A stretch of 64,000 nucleotides of DNA from JACKII01 sp965202745 (lineage in GTDB: Bacteria; Pseudomonadota; Alphaproteobacteria; Bin95), in contig CBDBCB010000012.1 of NCBI GenBank assembly GCA_965202745.1, forward strand, positions 94,419-158,418. Reading direction: 5' to 3'. Numbering within the stretch: the stretch's first letter is position 1; every line of letters begins with the position of its first letter. Positions 1-10,564 of the stretch are shown piece after piece. The notes beneath the pieces were generated by a model. It made no database searches. It had not been told where the DNA came from and was given only the letters and a program-made list of their open reading frames with translations. The position numbers were made by a program, and so were the translations under genes.

Positions 1-257
1 CCTCCTACTTAGTTTACGTTTACACGATATAATATTAACGAAAGGTAAATCAGTCTATAGAAACGCCCGGACCGGCGTCATCGCACAAGTGCATTCATCA
101 AGCCTTTGAATCTCATCTCGAAGGCACACGTCTATATTGGGTGCCAGGCCATAGTGAACAAGAGCTTGGCTGCAATCGGCTAGGCGCACTGGCGGAGAGA
201 TGCATCACTCTTCCCAGCCATTAATATATGAGCGATCCGACAAGGTCCGAAATCGCT
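1..257. other. Intergenic stretch, no gene seen
   Basis: No convincing reading frame with coding character is visible here. The first 60 bases are AT-rich, and the rest runs into the 3' end of the minus-strand LysR-family gene. It may hold the promoter of a gene outside the window. Confidence 0.4.
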
Positions 258-1106
258 CTAAATACCTTTGCAAAACCGCTTCAACACCTGCAATGCACTG
301 TCTGCCAACGTCTCGGCCGGTTGTTTGCTCAAAGCATAAACCGGTTGAAAGAAGCGCCCTGCATCCGGCACTTCACGCAGCTTGTTCGCAGCCAACAGCG
401 GCACAGCATTGCGTGCGGGCATGTAAGCGCTGGAAGGCGTGGTCAGCAGAAAACCAAGCGCCAGTGCGCCGATATCAAGGACTATTTCCGGCGAATAGCC
501 GTCTGGCCAGGCGCGCGCATGCTCTGCCTGGAAAACCGGGCCCCAATCAACATAAACATAGGGCGCGTTCTCCTCGCCCTGCGCCGTGGGCTCCAGCACG
601 CTTGACACAAAAATCAGTTCTTCATCGATCAAATGATCGACACTGATCCCCGCGATCGCCTCTGGCCGGTAGTGCAGGGCGATGTCCAACGTGCCTGCAA
701 CCAGCCGCCAGGCAATTTCCTGAGCGTTTGACAACTCCCCGCGGATAGCAACGTTTGGCATCGCCTCACGCAGCGCCGGCAGGGCAGGCAGCAGCACGCT
801 ATCCCAAAGTGTTGCAGGTGCGGCCAGTGTCAGACTTTCGGCCATATTGGGTGGAAGCCCGGCCGACAATTGCGCCTGGCTCCAGGCGCGGACAATCCCC
901 TCAGCGTGACGCACAAAACGGCGGCCTGCCGCCGTCAAACTGGCGCCTTGCTTGCCCCGGTCGAACACCCGTGCGCCAAGCTCTTGTTCCAGAACGCGAA
1001 TCCGGCTGCTCACCGTTGATTGAGTCACAAAAAGCTGCTCTGCGGCCCGGGCGAACGTGCCGGATTCTGCAATAGCCAGAAACGTGCGGGCGGTAACGAT
1101 ATCCAT
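258..1106 (-). CDS. LysR-family transcriptional regulator
   Basis: A 282-residue protein of the usual LysR length (about 290-330). Seen: an N-terminal winged helix-turn-helix at residues 1-60, with the family pattern TFLAIAESGTFARAAEQL followed by TQSTVSSRIRVLEQELG and FDR, then a substrate-binding domain of two alpha/beta lobes from about residue 90. Known: LysR proteins bind DNA as tetramers and usually control a divergent or adjacent target with a small-molecule co-inducer. The start ATG at 1106 opens directly on the HTH, as is typical. The divergent neighbour is the small secreted protein at 1236, which makes it a candidate target, but no ligand can be inferred. The frame is intact. Confidence 0.9.
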   Translation of the reverse strand: MDIVTARTFLAIAESGTFARAAEQLFVTQSTVSSRIRVLEQELGARVFDRGKQGASLTAAGRRFVRHAEGIVRAWSQAQLSAGLPPNMAESLTLAAPATLWDSVLLPALPALREAMPNVAIRGELSNAQEIAWRLVAGTLDIALHYRPEAIAGISVDHLIDEELIFVSSVLEPTAQGEENAPYVYVDWGPVFQAEHARAWPDGYSPEIVLDIGALALGFLLTTPSSAYMPARNAVPLLAANKLREVPDAGRFFQPVYALSKQPAETLADSALQVLKRFCKGI

Positions 1107-1235
1107 GGCATTTATTTATCGAAATTTTCGTTGTTATACAGCAAATAAATTCGCTTTTCAAAAGAATACGACGGACCTATTTAAGCACTGTCAGGCAAAG
1201 ATATGCCGATAAAAAACACCAGGACGAAAAATACT

Positions 1236-1665
1236 ATGGCCACCAAGGTCAATAAGACCTCTCCAGAAAATAACAAGCCCGGCTCTAAACCAGCCATTAA
1301 ATCCGCACAAACGTCGAAAAAGCGCTAGCTCGCTTCTTCGTAACCACGCCTCCACTGAAAGGAATACTGCAATAACCTCCCCCATCACCATTTTCGCCCG
1401 CATTATTGCTGCAACTGCCACTTTTGCATTCGTTGCCAGTCAGGCAATCGCGGTCGAAGTCACCAACAAAGACGGCGTCGCTCACAACCTCTATTTCGAC
1501 GACAGCACTGACGGCGACATGGTCGAACTGGGTGCCGGCAAGTCTGCCAAGATCTGCAGCGACGGTTGCATCCTGACCGTCCAGAAACAGACCATTCGCA
1601 CCAATGGCGACGAAACCTTCGAGATCGTTAACGGTAGCTTCGTACAGGTGCAAGTGCAGAAGTAG
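1236..1665 (+). pseudogene. Small secreted protein, split by a frameshift
   Basis: Two overlapping frames form one plausible protein. From ATG 1236 (or 1203 in the same frame) a basic Lys/Ser/Pro-rich N-terminus runs to a TAG at 1326. A second frame, with no usable start codon, is open across the same point and encodes a hydrophobic stretch (FARIIAATATFAFVASQAIA, ending in a signal-peptidase-like AIA-VE), then an ~80-residue acidic domain with two cysteines, to TAG 1663. Removing one A from the A5 run near 1317-1321 joins them into about 143 residues. Inference: an exported protein with a long basic N-region, unrecognised family. The break could be a sequencing error or a real mutation. Confidence 0.5.
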
Positions 1666-1706
1666 CCCCGTCACCTCTCTCTCGCAGATTGCTCACTGAC
1701 CTATCG

Positions 1707-1735
1707 GGGAGCCTGGCAACAGGCTCCCTTCTTTT
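1707..1735 (+). terminator. Rho-independent terminator
   Basis: A perfect 8-bp stem GGGAGCCT / AGGCTCCC with a 6-base loop is followed by TTCTTTTC. It sits 41 bases after the stop of the small secreted protein and points the same way. It probably also separates that gene from the convergent DUF2948 gene. Confidence 0.75.
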
Positions 1736-1782
1736 CGTTGTAAACCCGTTACAGCAGTGCCTCAGGCAGGCTCAGCATTGTG

Positions 1783-2190
1783 TCAGTCCTCGTGCTTGGG
1801 CTCCTGCCCGGCTGGCCAGGGCTCGCCCACATCCTCCAGCAGGCAGTCCAATGCCTGCACCTGCAACCGCATGCTGCCGCCGCCGGCAAACCCCGCCTGC
1901 AACACACCATCTTCATACGCCAAGCTTAACAGTGCGTGAATATGGTTGGGTTGTGCGCGATCCAGTCCGCGCGACTGAACGCCGTCCACCTGTTGAAACG
2001 ACAGCAGCGCATGCGTCCGCGAGGGCTCTGCCTTGTCGTCCCAACGGTACCGGTTGACCGCCAGCACAAAGCGCTTCTCTTCCGGGAAATAGGCCATATC
2101 CGCCAGAGGCACGAGCGCGTCTTGCAACAGCGCCGAAATTACCGTCAGGTCATCCAGGTCCTTGGCGCGCAGTTTTACCGGTTTGGTCAT
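1783..2190 (-). CDS. DUF2948 family protein
   Basis: A 135-residue protein beginning MTKPVKLRAKDLDDL, with the acidic YFPEEKRFVLAVNRYRWD segment characteristic of DUF2948. Known: this family is found almost only in Alphaproteobacteria, commonly just downstream of murA; its function is not established. Its ATG overlaps the murA stop by four bases (ATGA at 2187-2190), so it should be translationally coupled to murA and co-transcribed in the cluster small protein-dcd-murA-DUF2948. The end of the protein is unusually rich in Gly, Pro and Glu. Full length, frame intact. Confidence 0.8.
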   Translation of the reverse strand: MTKPVKLRAKDLDDLTVISALLQDALVPLADMAYFPEEKRFVLAVNRYRWDDKAEPSRTHALLSFQQVDGVQSRGLDRAQPNHIHALLSLAYEDGVLQAGFAGGGSMRLQVQALDCLLEDVGEPWPAGQEPKHED

Positions 2191-3469
2191 TCTCTCACCC
2201 GCTCAATGACCGCCCCGCAGGCGGCGAGTTTCTCTTCCAACCGCTCATAGCCACGGTCCAGATGATAGATGCGGCGCACCTCGGTCTCTCCCTCCGCCGC
2301 CAACCCGGCCAACACCAACGACACCGACGCCCGCAGATCGGTGGCCATCACCGGCGCACCGCGCAGGCGCTTCACGCCCCGCACCAGGGCAGACGAGCCA
2401 TGCACCGTCACATTCGCCCCCATGCGCGCCAATTCCGGTACGTGCATGAAGCGGTTTTCGAAGATGGTTTCCGTGATCATCGCCGCTCCCTCCGACACCG
2501 CCATCAGGCTCATGAACTGTGCCTGCAAGTCGGTCGGAAAGCCTGGGAAGGGCTCGGTCATTGCATCAGCACCGGCCAGCCCGTTCTTGCGGCTGACCTG
2601 CATACCCGCCGGCGTGTTTTCCACGGCAGCGCCTGCATGGCGCAACAGTTCCACGGCTGCCACCAGATGGCTTTCCTTCGCGCCGACCAATTCCACGTCG
2701 CCGCCAGTAATCGCCGCCGCCATGGCATAGGTACCGGTTTCGATCCGGTCGGGAATCACGGAATGTTCGGCTGCCTGCAAGCTGCTGCGGCCCTGCACTC
2801 GGATCGTATCGCCGCCTGCGCCCTCGATCTGCACCCCCATCGCCATCAGGCAATGACACAGGTCGATGATCTCCGGCTCGCGCGCAGCATTCAGGATTTC
2901 CGTCTCGCCCTTGGCCAGAGAGGCCGCCATCAGAATATTCTCGGTTGCACCGACGGAGACCTTGGGAAAGGCCACCCGGCCACCGGACAGGCCCTTGGGT
3001 GCCCGCGCCTCTACATAGCCGCCGGTGATCTCTATCTCCGCACCCAATTCTTCCAGCGCCATCAGATGCAGGTCTACCGGCCGATTGCGATGGCGCAGCC
3101 GCCGGGCAGGGATACACGCGCCACACCAGCCCGCGCCACCAATGGCCCCAGCACCAGAACAGAGGCCCGCATCTTGCGCACCAGGTCATAGGGCGCCGTT
3201 GTGCTGGTCAACTCCTTGGTATGAAAGCGCATAACACTGCCAGCAGCCGCGCCTTCGACGCCATCGCCTGTCAAGGATATATCGACCCCATGCTGGGAAA
3301 GCAGCAACTCCATCGACGAAATATCGGCCAGGTGCGGCACATTGCTGAGCGTCAGCGGCTGCTCAGACAGCAGCGCCGTCGCCATAAGCGGCAGCGCGGC
3401 ATTCTTGGCTCCGCTGATCGGAATGCGTCCCACAAGCGGCCTGCCGCCCTGAATGCGGATCATTTCCAT
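2187..3469 (-). pseudogene. murA: UDP-N-acetylglucosamine 1-carboxyvinyltransferase, frameshifted
   Basis: MurA transfers enolpyruvate from PEP to UDP-GlcNAc, the first committed step of peptidoglycan synthesis, in the cytoplasm. Seen: the N-terminal part (3469 to 3074) contains ISGAKNAALPLMAT and the catalytic-loop motif LPGGCAI with the active-site Cys. The C-terminal part (3062 to 2187) contains the PGFPTDLQAQFMSLM block and the terminal RGYERLEEKL. Between them the frame changes: with one extra G near 3090 the sequence reads GGCAIGNRPVDLHLMALEELG, exactly the family pattern, giving about 427 residues. All MurA blocks are otherwise present. As MurA is normally essential, an assembly indel, or a second intact copy elsewhere, is more likely than a functional loss. 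Confidence 0.9.
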
Positions 3470-3497
3470 CGGTTAATTGCTCTTCCGCGTTCCGGCA

Positions 3498-4052
3498 TTA
3501 CAGCTTTGGCAGCGTTACGCCACGCTGGCCCATATACTTGCCCGCCCGGTCGGCATAGGAGACTTCGCAGGCCTCCTCCGCCTTCAGGAACAGGAACTGG
3601 CAGGCGCCTTCATTGGCATAAATGCGCGCTGGCAGCGGCGTGGTGTTGGAGAATTCCAGTGTCACATGCCCCTCCCATTCCGGCTCCAGCGGCGTCACGT
3701 TCACGATGATGCCACAACGCGCATAGGTGGATTTGCCCAGGCAGATCACCAGCACGTCGCGCGGGATGCGGAAATACTCCACTGTCCGGGCCAGTGCGAA
3801 CGAGTTCGGCGGAATAACGCAAACATCGGTATCGCGCTCCACAAAGCTCTGGTCGGAAAATGCTTTGGGATCGACGATTACCGAATCGACATTGGTGAAT
3901 ATCCGGAACTCCGGCGCGACCCGCGCGTCATAGCCATAGCTGGACAGGCCATACGAGATCGTGCCGTCCCGGTGTTGCCGGTCGGCAAACGGCTCGATCA
4001 TGCCATTGCTTACCGCCTGCTCACGAATCCAGCGGTCGGGCATGATGCTCAT
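3498..4052 (-). CDS. dcd: dCTP deaminase
   Basis: A 184-residue protein, the normal Dcd length. It deaminates dCTP to dUTP as the precursor of dTMP synthesis and belongs to the trimeric dUTPase-like fold. Seen: N-terminal MPDRWIREQAV, the SYGLSSYGYDARV segment, the nucleotide-binding GKSTYARCGIIVNVTPLEPEW block with the catalytic Glu in PLEPEWEGHVTLEF, and C-terminal KYMGQRGVTLPKL. It lies 28 bases upstream of murA on the same strand, so the two are probably co-transcribed; the small basic protein precedes it by five bases. Intact frame. Confidence 0.95.
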   Translation of the reverse strand: MSIMPDRWIREQAVSNGMIEPFADRQHRDGTISYGLSSYGYDARVAPEFRIFTNVDSVIVDPKAFSDQSFVERDTDVCVIPPNSFALARTVEYFRIPRDVLVICLGKSTYARCGIIVNVTPLEPEWEGHVTLEFSNTTPLPARIYANEGACQFLFLKAEEACEVSYADRAGKYMGQRGVTLPKL

Positions 4053-4057
4053 GGCGT

Positions 4058-4282
4058 TTAGTTCCTTTTCTGCTCGGTCTGCTCGTCGGTTTCAGGTGCG
4101 GCACCATCATTCGGCTCCACGGCTGATTCTGAAAGGTCTTTGCGCGCGGCGGATTGCGCCTTGCGCCGCCGCAGGTTCGCCCGCAGCGCCTCGGCCAGCC
4201 GCTCATCCTTGCCGGATGCCGGCCGTCCTTTCGCCATCTTCTTATCCGCGCCATCTTGGTCCGCGCCACCGCTATCGGCCAT
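4058..4282 (-). CDS. Small basic conserved protein near dcd-murA
   Basis: A 74-residue protein with core GKDERLAEALRANLRRRKAQSAARK, a Lys/Arg-rich helical segment, flanked by acidic low-complexity ends. Short proteins with this LAEALRxNLxRRKAQ pattern are widespread in Alphaproteobacteria near murA or dcd; no function is known to me. It ends five bases before the dcd start on the same strand and is likely the first gene of the dcd-murA-DUF2948 unit. An upstream in-frame extension is possible, but the MADSGG start gives the family-like length. Confidence 0.65.
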   Translation of the reverse strand: MADSGGADQDGADKKMAKGRPASGKDERLAEALRANLRRRKAQSAARKDLSESAVEPNDGAAPETDEQTEQKRN

Positions 4283-4428
4283 CGTTCCTGCCTGCCGCCA
4301 TAAATGGGTATCGGGCCCGCCTTTATGTACCCAATCTGCGACAGGTCAAGCCGTCGCGCCCGAATATGAGCCGACAGGCTTGCCACGCCGCGAACAAACT
4401 GGCATGAAGCGCGCCTGTTTGCAGTTGG

Positions 4429-4503
4429 GCCGCCGTAGCTCAGTGGTAGAGCGCGTCATTGGTAATGACGAGGTCGAGTGTTCAATCCACTCCGGCGGCA
4501 CCA
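4429..4503 (+). tRNA. tRNA-Thr (GGT)
   Basis: Cloverleaf drawn by eye: acceptor GCCGCCG pairs with CGGCGGC, D-arm GCTCAGTGGTAGAGC, anticodon stem CGTCA/TGACG with a 7-base loop TTGGTAA giving anticodon GGT, T-arm with GGTCGAGTGTTCAATCC-like sequence, discriminator A at 4500 and an encoded CCA at 4501-4503. GGT decodes ACC/ACU threonine. Confidence 0.93.
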
Positions 4504-4962
4504 TGCCTACTGCCTGCAACCCCACCAGAAAATCAATTGCTTCGCTGCCTCGGACCGGAGCGGCGGGCCCAACCTATTGCTGCCGCTAAGCTTTGCGGAC
4601 AGAAAACGGTACTATTTTACACATGAACATTGCCGGGCTGACCGTTCACTTTTACTACCCAAATACCTTTTTCAATACACTAACCCACTAAATTCACTCA
4701 TAAGGATACTATTCGGTGTCTCTATGAAAAATATTTTTACGATAGTAATTCAACAATAATTCAACCTTTCTTTGCAATTCGCGCTCCTTGCATTGTTTGC
4801 GGACAACCCGCGTTAAGTCCGGGATTTGGAGAAGAGCAAGCCATTCGGTCTGTCCGGCCGTCTCCTGTTGTGACTGCGTCTTTGCTGGCTGTCTGACAGC
4901 CGAGTGCAGCCGTTCCCTGCCGCCGCTTGTCGTTTCCAAGACCCGGTCAAAAGGAGCTGAAG
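4504..4962. other. Intergenic region before the RTX-type gene
   Basis: No gene is seen. The segment 4590-4770 is AT-rich relative to its surroundings and probably carries the promoter of the large gene at 4963. A perfect GGCTGTC/GACAGCC hairpin lies near 4890. A strong ribosome binding site AAAGGAG sits just upstream of the ATG at 4963. Confidence 0.35.
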
Positions 4963-7900
4963 ATGGCGCTGACGATCGACGTTACCGGCACGGGGCTGGA
5001 CGCTGGCCCGGATTACCAGACCAACACCGGACAATTGCCCCCGTCTGTTACCGTCGTCGATGACGGCGACCGCTTCGGCTTTGATATTTCCGATACCACC
5101 AAAGTCACTTTGCCCGAAGCCGCCCTGACGGATTCCTACTTCAACAGCAACGCCTTCTCTGCATCGCTGTCGTGATGGCGCGGCCAGTTCCGGGCAGCTA
5201 TTCCGCATTCACTCAAGCCTGCATGTTTCCGTGAACAGCGCCGGCGCGTTCCGCGTTGACTTCACCAATGACTCCAACGTCCGCTCCACCCTGAACAGCA
5301 GCGCCACTTCCGCCCTGGACGGCAACTGGCACGACCTTCTCATCTCTTATGATGGCAGCCAGGGAACGTTCGAAATTTCGCTCGACAATGCCTTGCTGGT
5401 CAGCAGGACCGCCAGCGGCGACACGAAAAGCGGCGGACAATGGGGTCTGAATTTCGGCAGCGCCTGGGGTGCCACCGCCTTTGACGGGCTGATCGATGAC
5501 GTCCGGGTCGAAAACACGGCATTACAGATTGTCTCCCCGCCTCCTCCGCCGGCGCCGCTGACCACGGTTTCGATCGACTTCACTGGCCCCGGCACCCCGC
5601 CGGGACTGACGCTAATCGGCGACGCCCATATCAGCGCGGGCGGCACACTGCAATTGGATGGCGCGGGCGACTTCGCCTTCCTGGCGGCATCGCCGACATG
5701 GTCCAACCCTACCTATCTCTCTGCCAGCATCGACTTCCGCTTCGACGACCCGAACGACCTTGCCTACGCCCGGCCGCTCTACAATGACGGCATCTTTGGC
5801 TTTGATGCCAAGGGCAATGCGCTCAACGCCATGGTGATGACTGAGACCGGCAAGCAGAACATTTATATTGGCGGTATCGATTTCAGCGACCTGCAATGGC
5901 ACAAGGTCGAGATGAGTATCGACGCTGACGCCAACCACCTGGTGATCATGGTTGACGATGAAACCGTCGTTGACTGCACCAACCTGGACCTTGTGCTGCC
6001 CGCCTCCATTGACTCAACCAACGTCGGCGGAATTGGTTGGGGACGCTGGCTGCCGGGAGAAATCGACAATGTCAGCATCACCGCCGGCACCCGGCACGCC
6101 TACCAATCTGGCCCCGGCAGTCGGCAACGCTGACCCTGCAATCGGCTCCAATACCGGTGCCTACACCAAGTTCAATCAATATGCGACGGCCCCCTTTATT
6201 GACCGGATGAAGGGCGCACACGAGTGGGATGGCGAATTCGCCCGCTACCTGCATTCCACCGGCTCCGTGCATGCCTTCCGCGATACGGATGTCTTCAGCG
6301 GCACGGGTGTGGTGGCCGACCTGACTTTCACGCCACAGACAATCCTCAGCATCGACCCGATCCTCTCGTTGTCACGGTTCGTCGACGGCTTGATTAATCA
6401 GGCCGAATATGTGGCGATTTTCGCTGACATCGACGCCCACTTTCAGATTCAAACCGGCATCAGCGGCAATTCAGAACTGGTCGGGCGGCTGCGCACCACC
6501 GATCCATTCGAGTTGATGGCGCGTTTCGACAGCGACATCGGCATGACCCTGGGCCAGTTGCGTGATTCTGGTCAGGCTATCGTCACCTCCTATGACCGCT
6601 CGGCCGACTTCAGCGATCTGCAACTGGATAAAAACGGCTGGCCTATTCATCCGCCGGTCGATGTTGCTGGTGGGGAAGGCGAAGCGTCCAGCATCGTCAT
6701 GTGGTACCCGGCAGAGGCGACCAACGCACCGGACAGCATTTATTCCGGCAATTTCTATCTGATTGCCGACGGCGAGGGCACGCTGGAGCTATTCCAGGGC
6801 GGCGGCGGCGTGCTGAATATGAACGGCATTCAGATCGATGGCCCGACCACGGTGCCGTTCTCCTATACGCCGAACGGCTCGTTTGTCCGCCTGACGATTG
6901 CAAGTTCCGACCCCAACGATACAGGCGAATACATCCGCAACGCCCGCATCGTGCACGAAGACCACATGGAACTGTTCGAGGCAGGGGAAATCTTCACGCC
7001 GGAATTCATTGAACTGCATCAGGACGACCGGGTTCTGCGCTGGATGGACGCCCAGGAAATCAATGACAACCCCATCCATGCCGAAGGCGATTTCGCCGAT
7101 GGGCCAGACCTAAACTACTATACGTTCAACCTCGGCACGGACGAGACCACACCCAACGGCTTCTCCATCGACGCCATTGTCGCCTTCTCCAACAAGACCG
7201 GTGTCGATCCCTGGATCAACATCCCGATCAACGCCTCCGACGCCTATGTTCAGGGCATGGCGGAATACATCGAAGCCAATCTCGACCCCAAGCTGAAACT
7301 GCACCTGGAGCTTGGGAACGAGAACTGGAATCCCATTTTCGATACCTACCAATATGCCCGCACTGAATCGCTCGCAAAGTGGGACGAGCTGGAACTGCAA
7401 ACCGACGGCTCCGGCAATTTCGTCCTCGACGGCAGTGGCGATCTGATCGTGCTGAACGACGGCTATTTCTTCTCGTTCGACGATGCAGTGGCCAACGGCT
7501 ACGCGACGCTCGACGATCTCACGACAGAGCTGAACCTTGGCCATGGGATCTATGCCGACTGGCGCGCGGCCGGCGAATGGACCACCATGCGGGCAACCCA
7601 GGTGGCGGAGATTTTCGACTCCGTCTTTACCGCCGCCGACCCGGCAACGGCTGATGCCAGGATCGAGCATATTATTGCCACCCAAGCCGTCAGCCCAGAC
7701 ACCTCCAGCGTCCTGCTTGCCCGTGCCCTCTGGCAGGAGACGGAGCCCGGCTCCTGGAGCGATCCGGCGGCCCAGTTTGAATCGCTCGCGGTAAACGCCT
7801 ATTTCGGCGGCACAGCCGGGTCCCGGCACGGCGACCTGGTGGACTACTGGCTCGACACCATGACCGCGCAGGAAGCCCAGGATATGCTGGTACGCCAACT

Positions 7901-9262
7901 CAGCGCCGGCCTGGACCCGAATCTGAACCTCATCGCCTTCAACGGTGGCCTGATCGATGGCGCTGGATTGGTCGATCCGAACCAGGTATCACCGGCGTCT
8001 CCTATAACGCGAACCTGATCGTCGATGTGTTCGATGCAATCTATTGGAACAATGATAGCGTCAAAGACGATATCGAGGGCGGCGTCGGCATCACGACCAA
8101 CGCCGACATCCTAGTCGGGGCTGACGTCCACAACTATGTCCGCCTGATAACGGAGACCTCCGGCAATACCGCGTTGCAATTGCGCGTCGATCCCATCTCC
8201 GGCTCATTCGAAACCGTGCTGGAATATGACAGCCTCCTGTCCACGACCATCGACCAGATAATTGCCGAAGGCACGCTGTTCGTCCGGGCGACCAACAGCA
8301 TGGCGGATACCATCAACAACGCCATCATCCCGCAAAAGGCGCTGGCCGACGCCGGCGGCCTGAACCTGATCGCTTACGAGGGCAGGCAGCACCTGGCCGC
8401 TGCCTCTTGGGGGCCATTCGCCGCCAACCAGTCGAACACTGCCCTGACCGACCTGTTCTCGGATGTGAACGCCGCGCCGGAGATGGGTGACCTCTACGCC
8501 CTGTTCTTCGACGCATGGCAGACTGCGGGCGGTGGCCTCTTCGCCCACTATGCCGACTATGGCGGCACCTCGATCTATGGCAGCTGTGGCACCATCGCCT
8601 ATCTTGGAGAGCAGCACGAGGCGGGCACCGTTACGCCCAAGTTCGATGCCCTGCAAGCCTTGAACACCACCGCCCCCTGGTGGACGGCAGACGCGCGCGA
8701 CCCGGGCGCTTTCCTGCAAGGCATCACCGAGATCGGCACCGCCGGCGACGACACGCTTGTCGGCACCGTCGAAGAAGACCTGCTCATCGGCCTGGATGGC
8801 AACGACAGCCTGACCGGTGGCCCAGGCGATGACAGCCTGTCCGGCGGCGCGGGCACCAACATTGTCGATGCGGGCGATGACCTCATCCTGCTGGCCAGCA
8901 CGGCCGACACGATCGACGGCGGCGCAGGGTTCGACATGGTCAAGCTGGCAGGCGGCCTGACTGCACTGGACCTGGCTGCCCTGAACGCCACTAACGTTGA
9001 AGCGCTCGATCTTCGCGACGCCGCGCATTCGGATCTAACGCTCAGCGCCAGCGATGTCTTTGCCTTCTCGCCGACCTTCAGCCTGACGGTGTTTGTATAA
9101 ACCGACGATACGCTCCTGTTGACTGGTTTCAGCCATCAAAGCAGTACACCCGACGGCGGGGGCAGTGTTCACGTTTATGACGGTACCGTTTCTAGCGAAA
9201 TCGTGTCTCTAACTGTAATCACCGACAACCATCTGGCAGCAGATATACAAATGTTCCCATAA
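4963..9262 (+). pseudogene. Large secreted LamG / glycosidase-like / RTX protein, multiply interrupted
   Basis: One ~1,430-residue protein is spread over three frames. Frame 1 starts at ATG 4963 (AAAGGAG upstream). A change near 5160 leads to a concanavalin/LamG-like region (5162-6085, two beta-rich segments separated by a Pro run). A second near 6085 leads to a TIM-barrel-like module (6085-7985) with LELGNENWN, the Asn-Glu pair typical of clan-A glycosidases. A third near 7985 leads to the C-terminus with nonapeptide calcium-binding repeats (GGPGDDSLSGGAGTN, about 8740-8880). An in-frame TAA at 9098 is followed by 53 further codons reading TDDTLLLTGF to 9260. RTX repeats imply type I export; no transporter genes are nearby. 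Function inferred: extracellular polysaccharide-active protein. Confidence 0.7.
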
Positions 9263-9356
9263 GCGATTGGTTAAATTCCCGTCGTTGGAACCTGCACAAA
9301 GCAAAATGAATGTGCACGTGGTATTGTTCAGATGGTCGCCAACCCGGCTGCCATTT

Positions 9357-9376
9357 GGCCGGCACCCGGCCTTTTT
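9357..9376 (+). terminator. Rho-independent terminator
   Basis: GGCCGG-CAC-CCGGCC, a perfect 6-bp stem with a 3-base loop, followed by TTTTT. It lies 95 bases downstream of the final stop of the RTX-type gene in the same orientation. Confidence 0.65.
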
Positions 9377-9534
9377 AATGTCCCGTCTGGGGAGTATTTG
9401 GATGCTCCCCTTTTGGGCTAATCAACCTGGCGGATACTCTCGCGCTTTTAAAATCTGCATACTTGGGTTAATTGATCATCTGCACGAATAGCGCCGCGCC
9501 GATAGAAAAACAAACGGCGCAGATAGGAGATGGA

Positions 9535-10450
9535 ATGAGAAACTGGCCACCCGCATTGCGCGTGGGGTTTGGAGCGAGCCTTGCCGCAATCGGCATCGCA
9601 TGCGTTCTGACAGTGGATCTTGCCATAGCCGCGAACGCCACCGTCAAGCCCCCTAACACCGCTCAGGCACGGACGGTTAACTGCTACAATCAGGCTGCCA
9701 ATATCCTCTCCACCGTCGGGCAGGCTGCGTGCAAATACCAGATCATTTCCGCCGACCAGGCGAATGCCATCCAGGAGGAGCGGCGCTCGTATATCCGGCG
9801 TTCCATGCGCAACGCCCACCCCAGTCCGAGCAAGAGCAATGTCAGCTCATTCGGCTCCGGGTTTTTCGTTCATCCGGCGGGCTATGCGGTCACCAACAAC
9901 CAGGTTACCGACCGCTATCGTCAAATCTCGCTGCTGACCAGTGACGGCTCGTCGGTTCCGGCCACCTTGGTCGCCTCCTCATCGCGGGAGGATCTGACCC
10001 TGCTGAAGACCAGCACGTCCCGCAAAGCCTTTGCTACCATCAAAAAAAGCCCGGCTCGCCAAAGGCACAACGCTGGAGGTGATCGGCTTTCCAGTGCGCA
10101 AATTGCCCAGGCGTGAGCCCAAATCGGTCAAAGGCACCTTCGTTGGCGAGCGCCCGTTGGAAAGCGGCGGCGGTGTGTTGAAAATCGACGTGCAGGTCTG
10201 GCAGGGCTCCAGCGGCAGCCCGGTCATTGACCGGCAAGGCGATGTTGTCGGCATGATCTTTGCCAAAGCCAACATCCCTGCCATCTTTCAGAAGACCGGC
10301 CGGTCCGCAAACGACCGGGCCTATGCCATGCCGTCGCGCGTGCTCTCCGCCTTCCTCAAACGGAAAAAGGTGGAGCCGCGGCGTCCCGCCAACAGCAAGG
10401 CTCCAGCATCACCCGGCGACTACCTGGTCCGGGTCGACTGCTTCCACTGA
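9535..10450 (+). pseudogene. Trypsin-like (DegP-type) serine protease, frameshifted, His replaced
   Basis: Start ATG 9535 follows AGGAGA. The N-terminus MRNWPPALRVGFGASLAAIG... is a signal peptide ending near AIAANA, then a protease domain with GSGFFVHPAGYAVTNNQV, REDLTLLK and WQGSSGSPVIDRQGDVVGM. Known: S1C proteases use His-Asp-Ser; the His lies in TNxHV. Here that position is Gln (CAG), while Asp and Ser remain, so hydrolysis would be impaired even if the frame were whole. The frame breaks in an A7 run near 10042-10050; dropping one A joins IKKARLAKGTTLEVIGFP. Possibly an inactive binding homologue or decaying gene. No PDZ domain is seen. Confidence 0.7.
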
Positions 10451-10564
10451 AGCCGGCAACACCGCTCTCAATTTCTTGCGCCGATGTTAATCGAATTGTC
10501 ACGAATTTCGGTGATAGTCCGTTAATTGCAGCCAGCCGGAAAACCGGCGCTAGAGAGAGCTTAA

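Noticed and set aside
2262..3191. 309-codon plus-strand frame opposite murA
   Set aside because: His/Arg/Gln-rich composition typical of antisense GC-rich DNA; murA motifs on the other strand are unambiguous.
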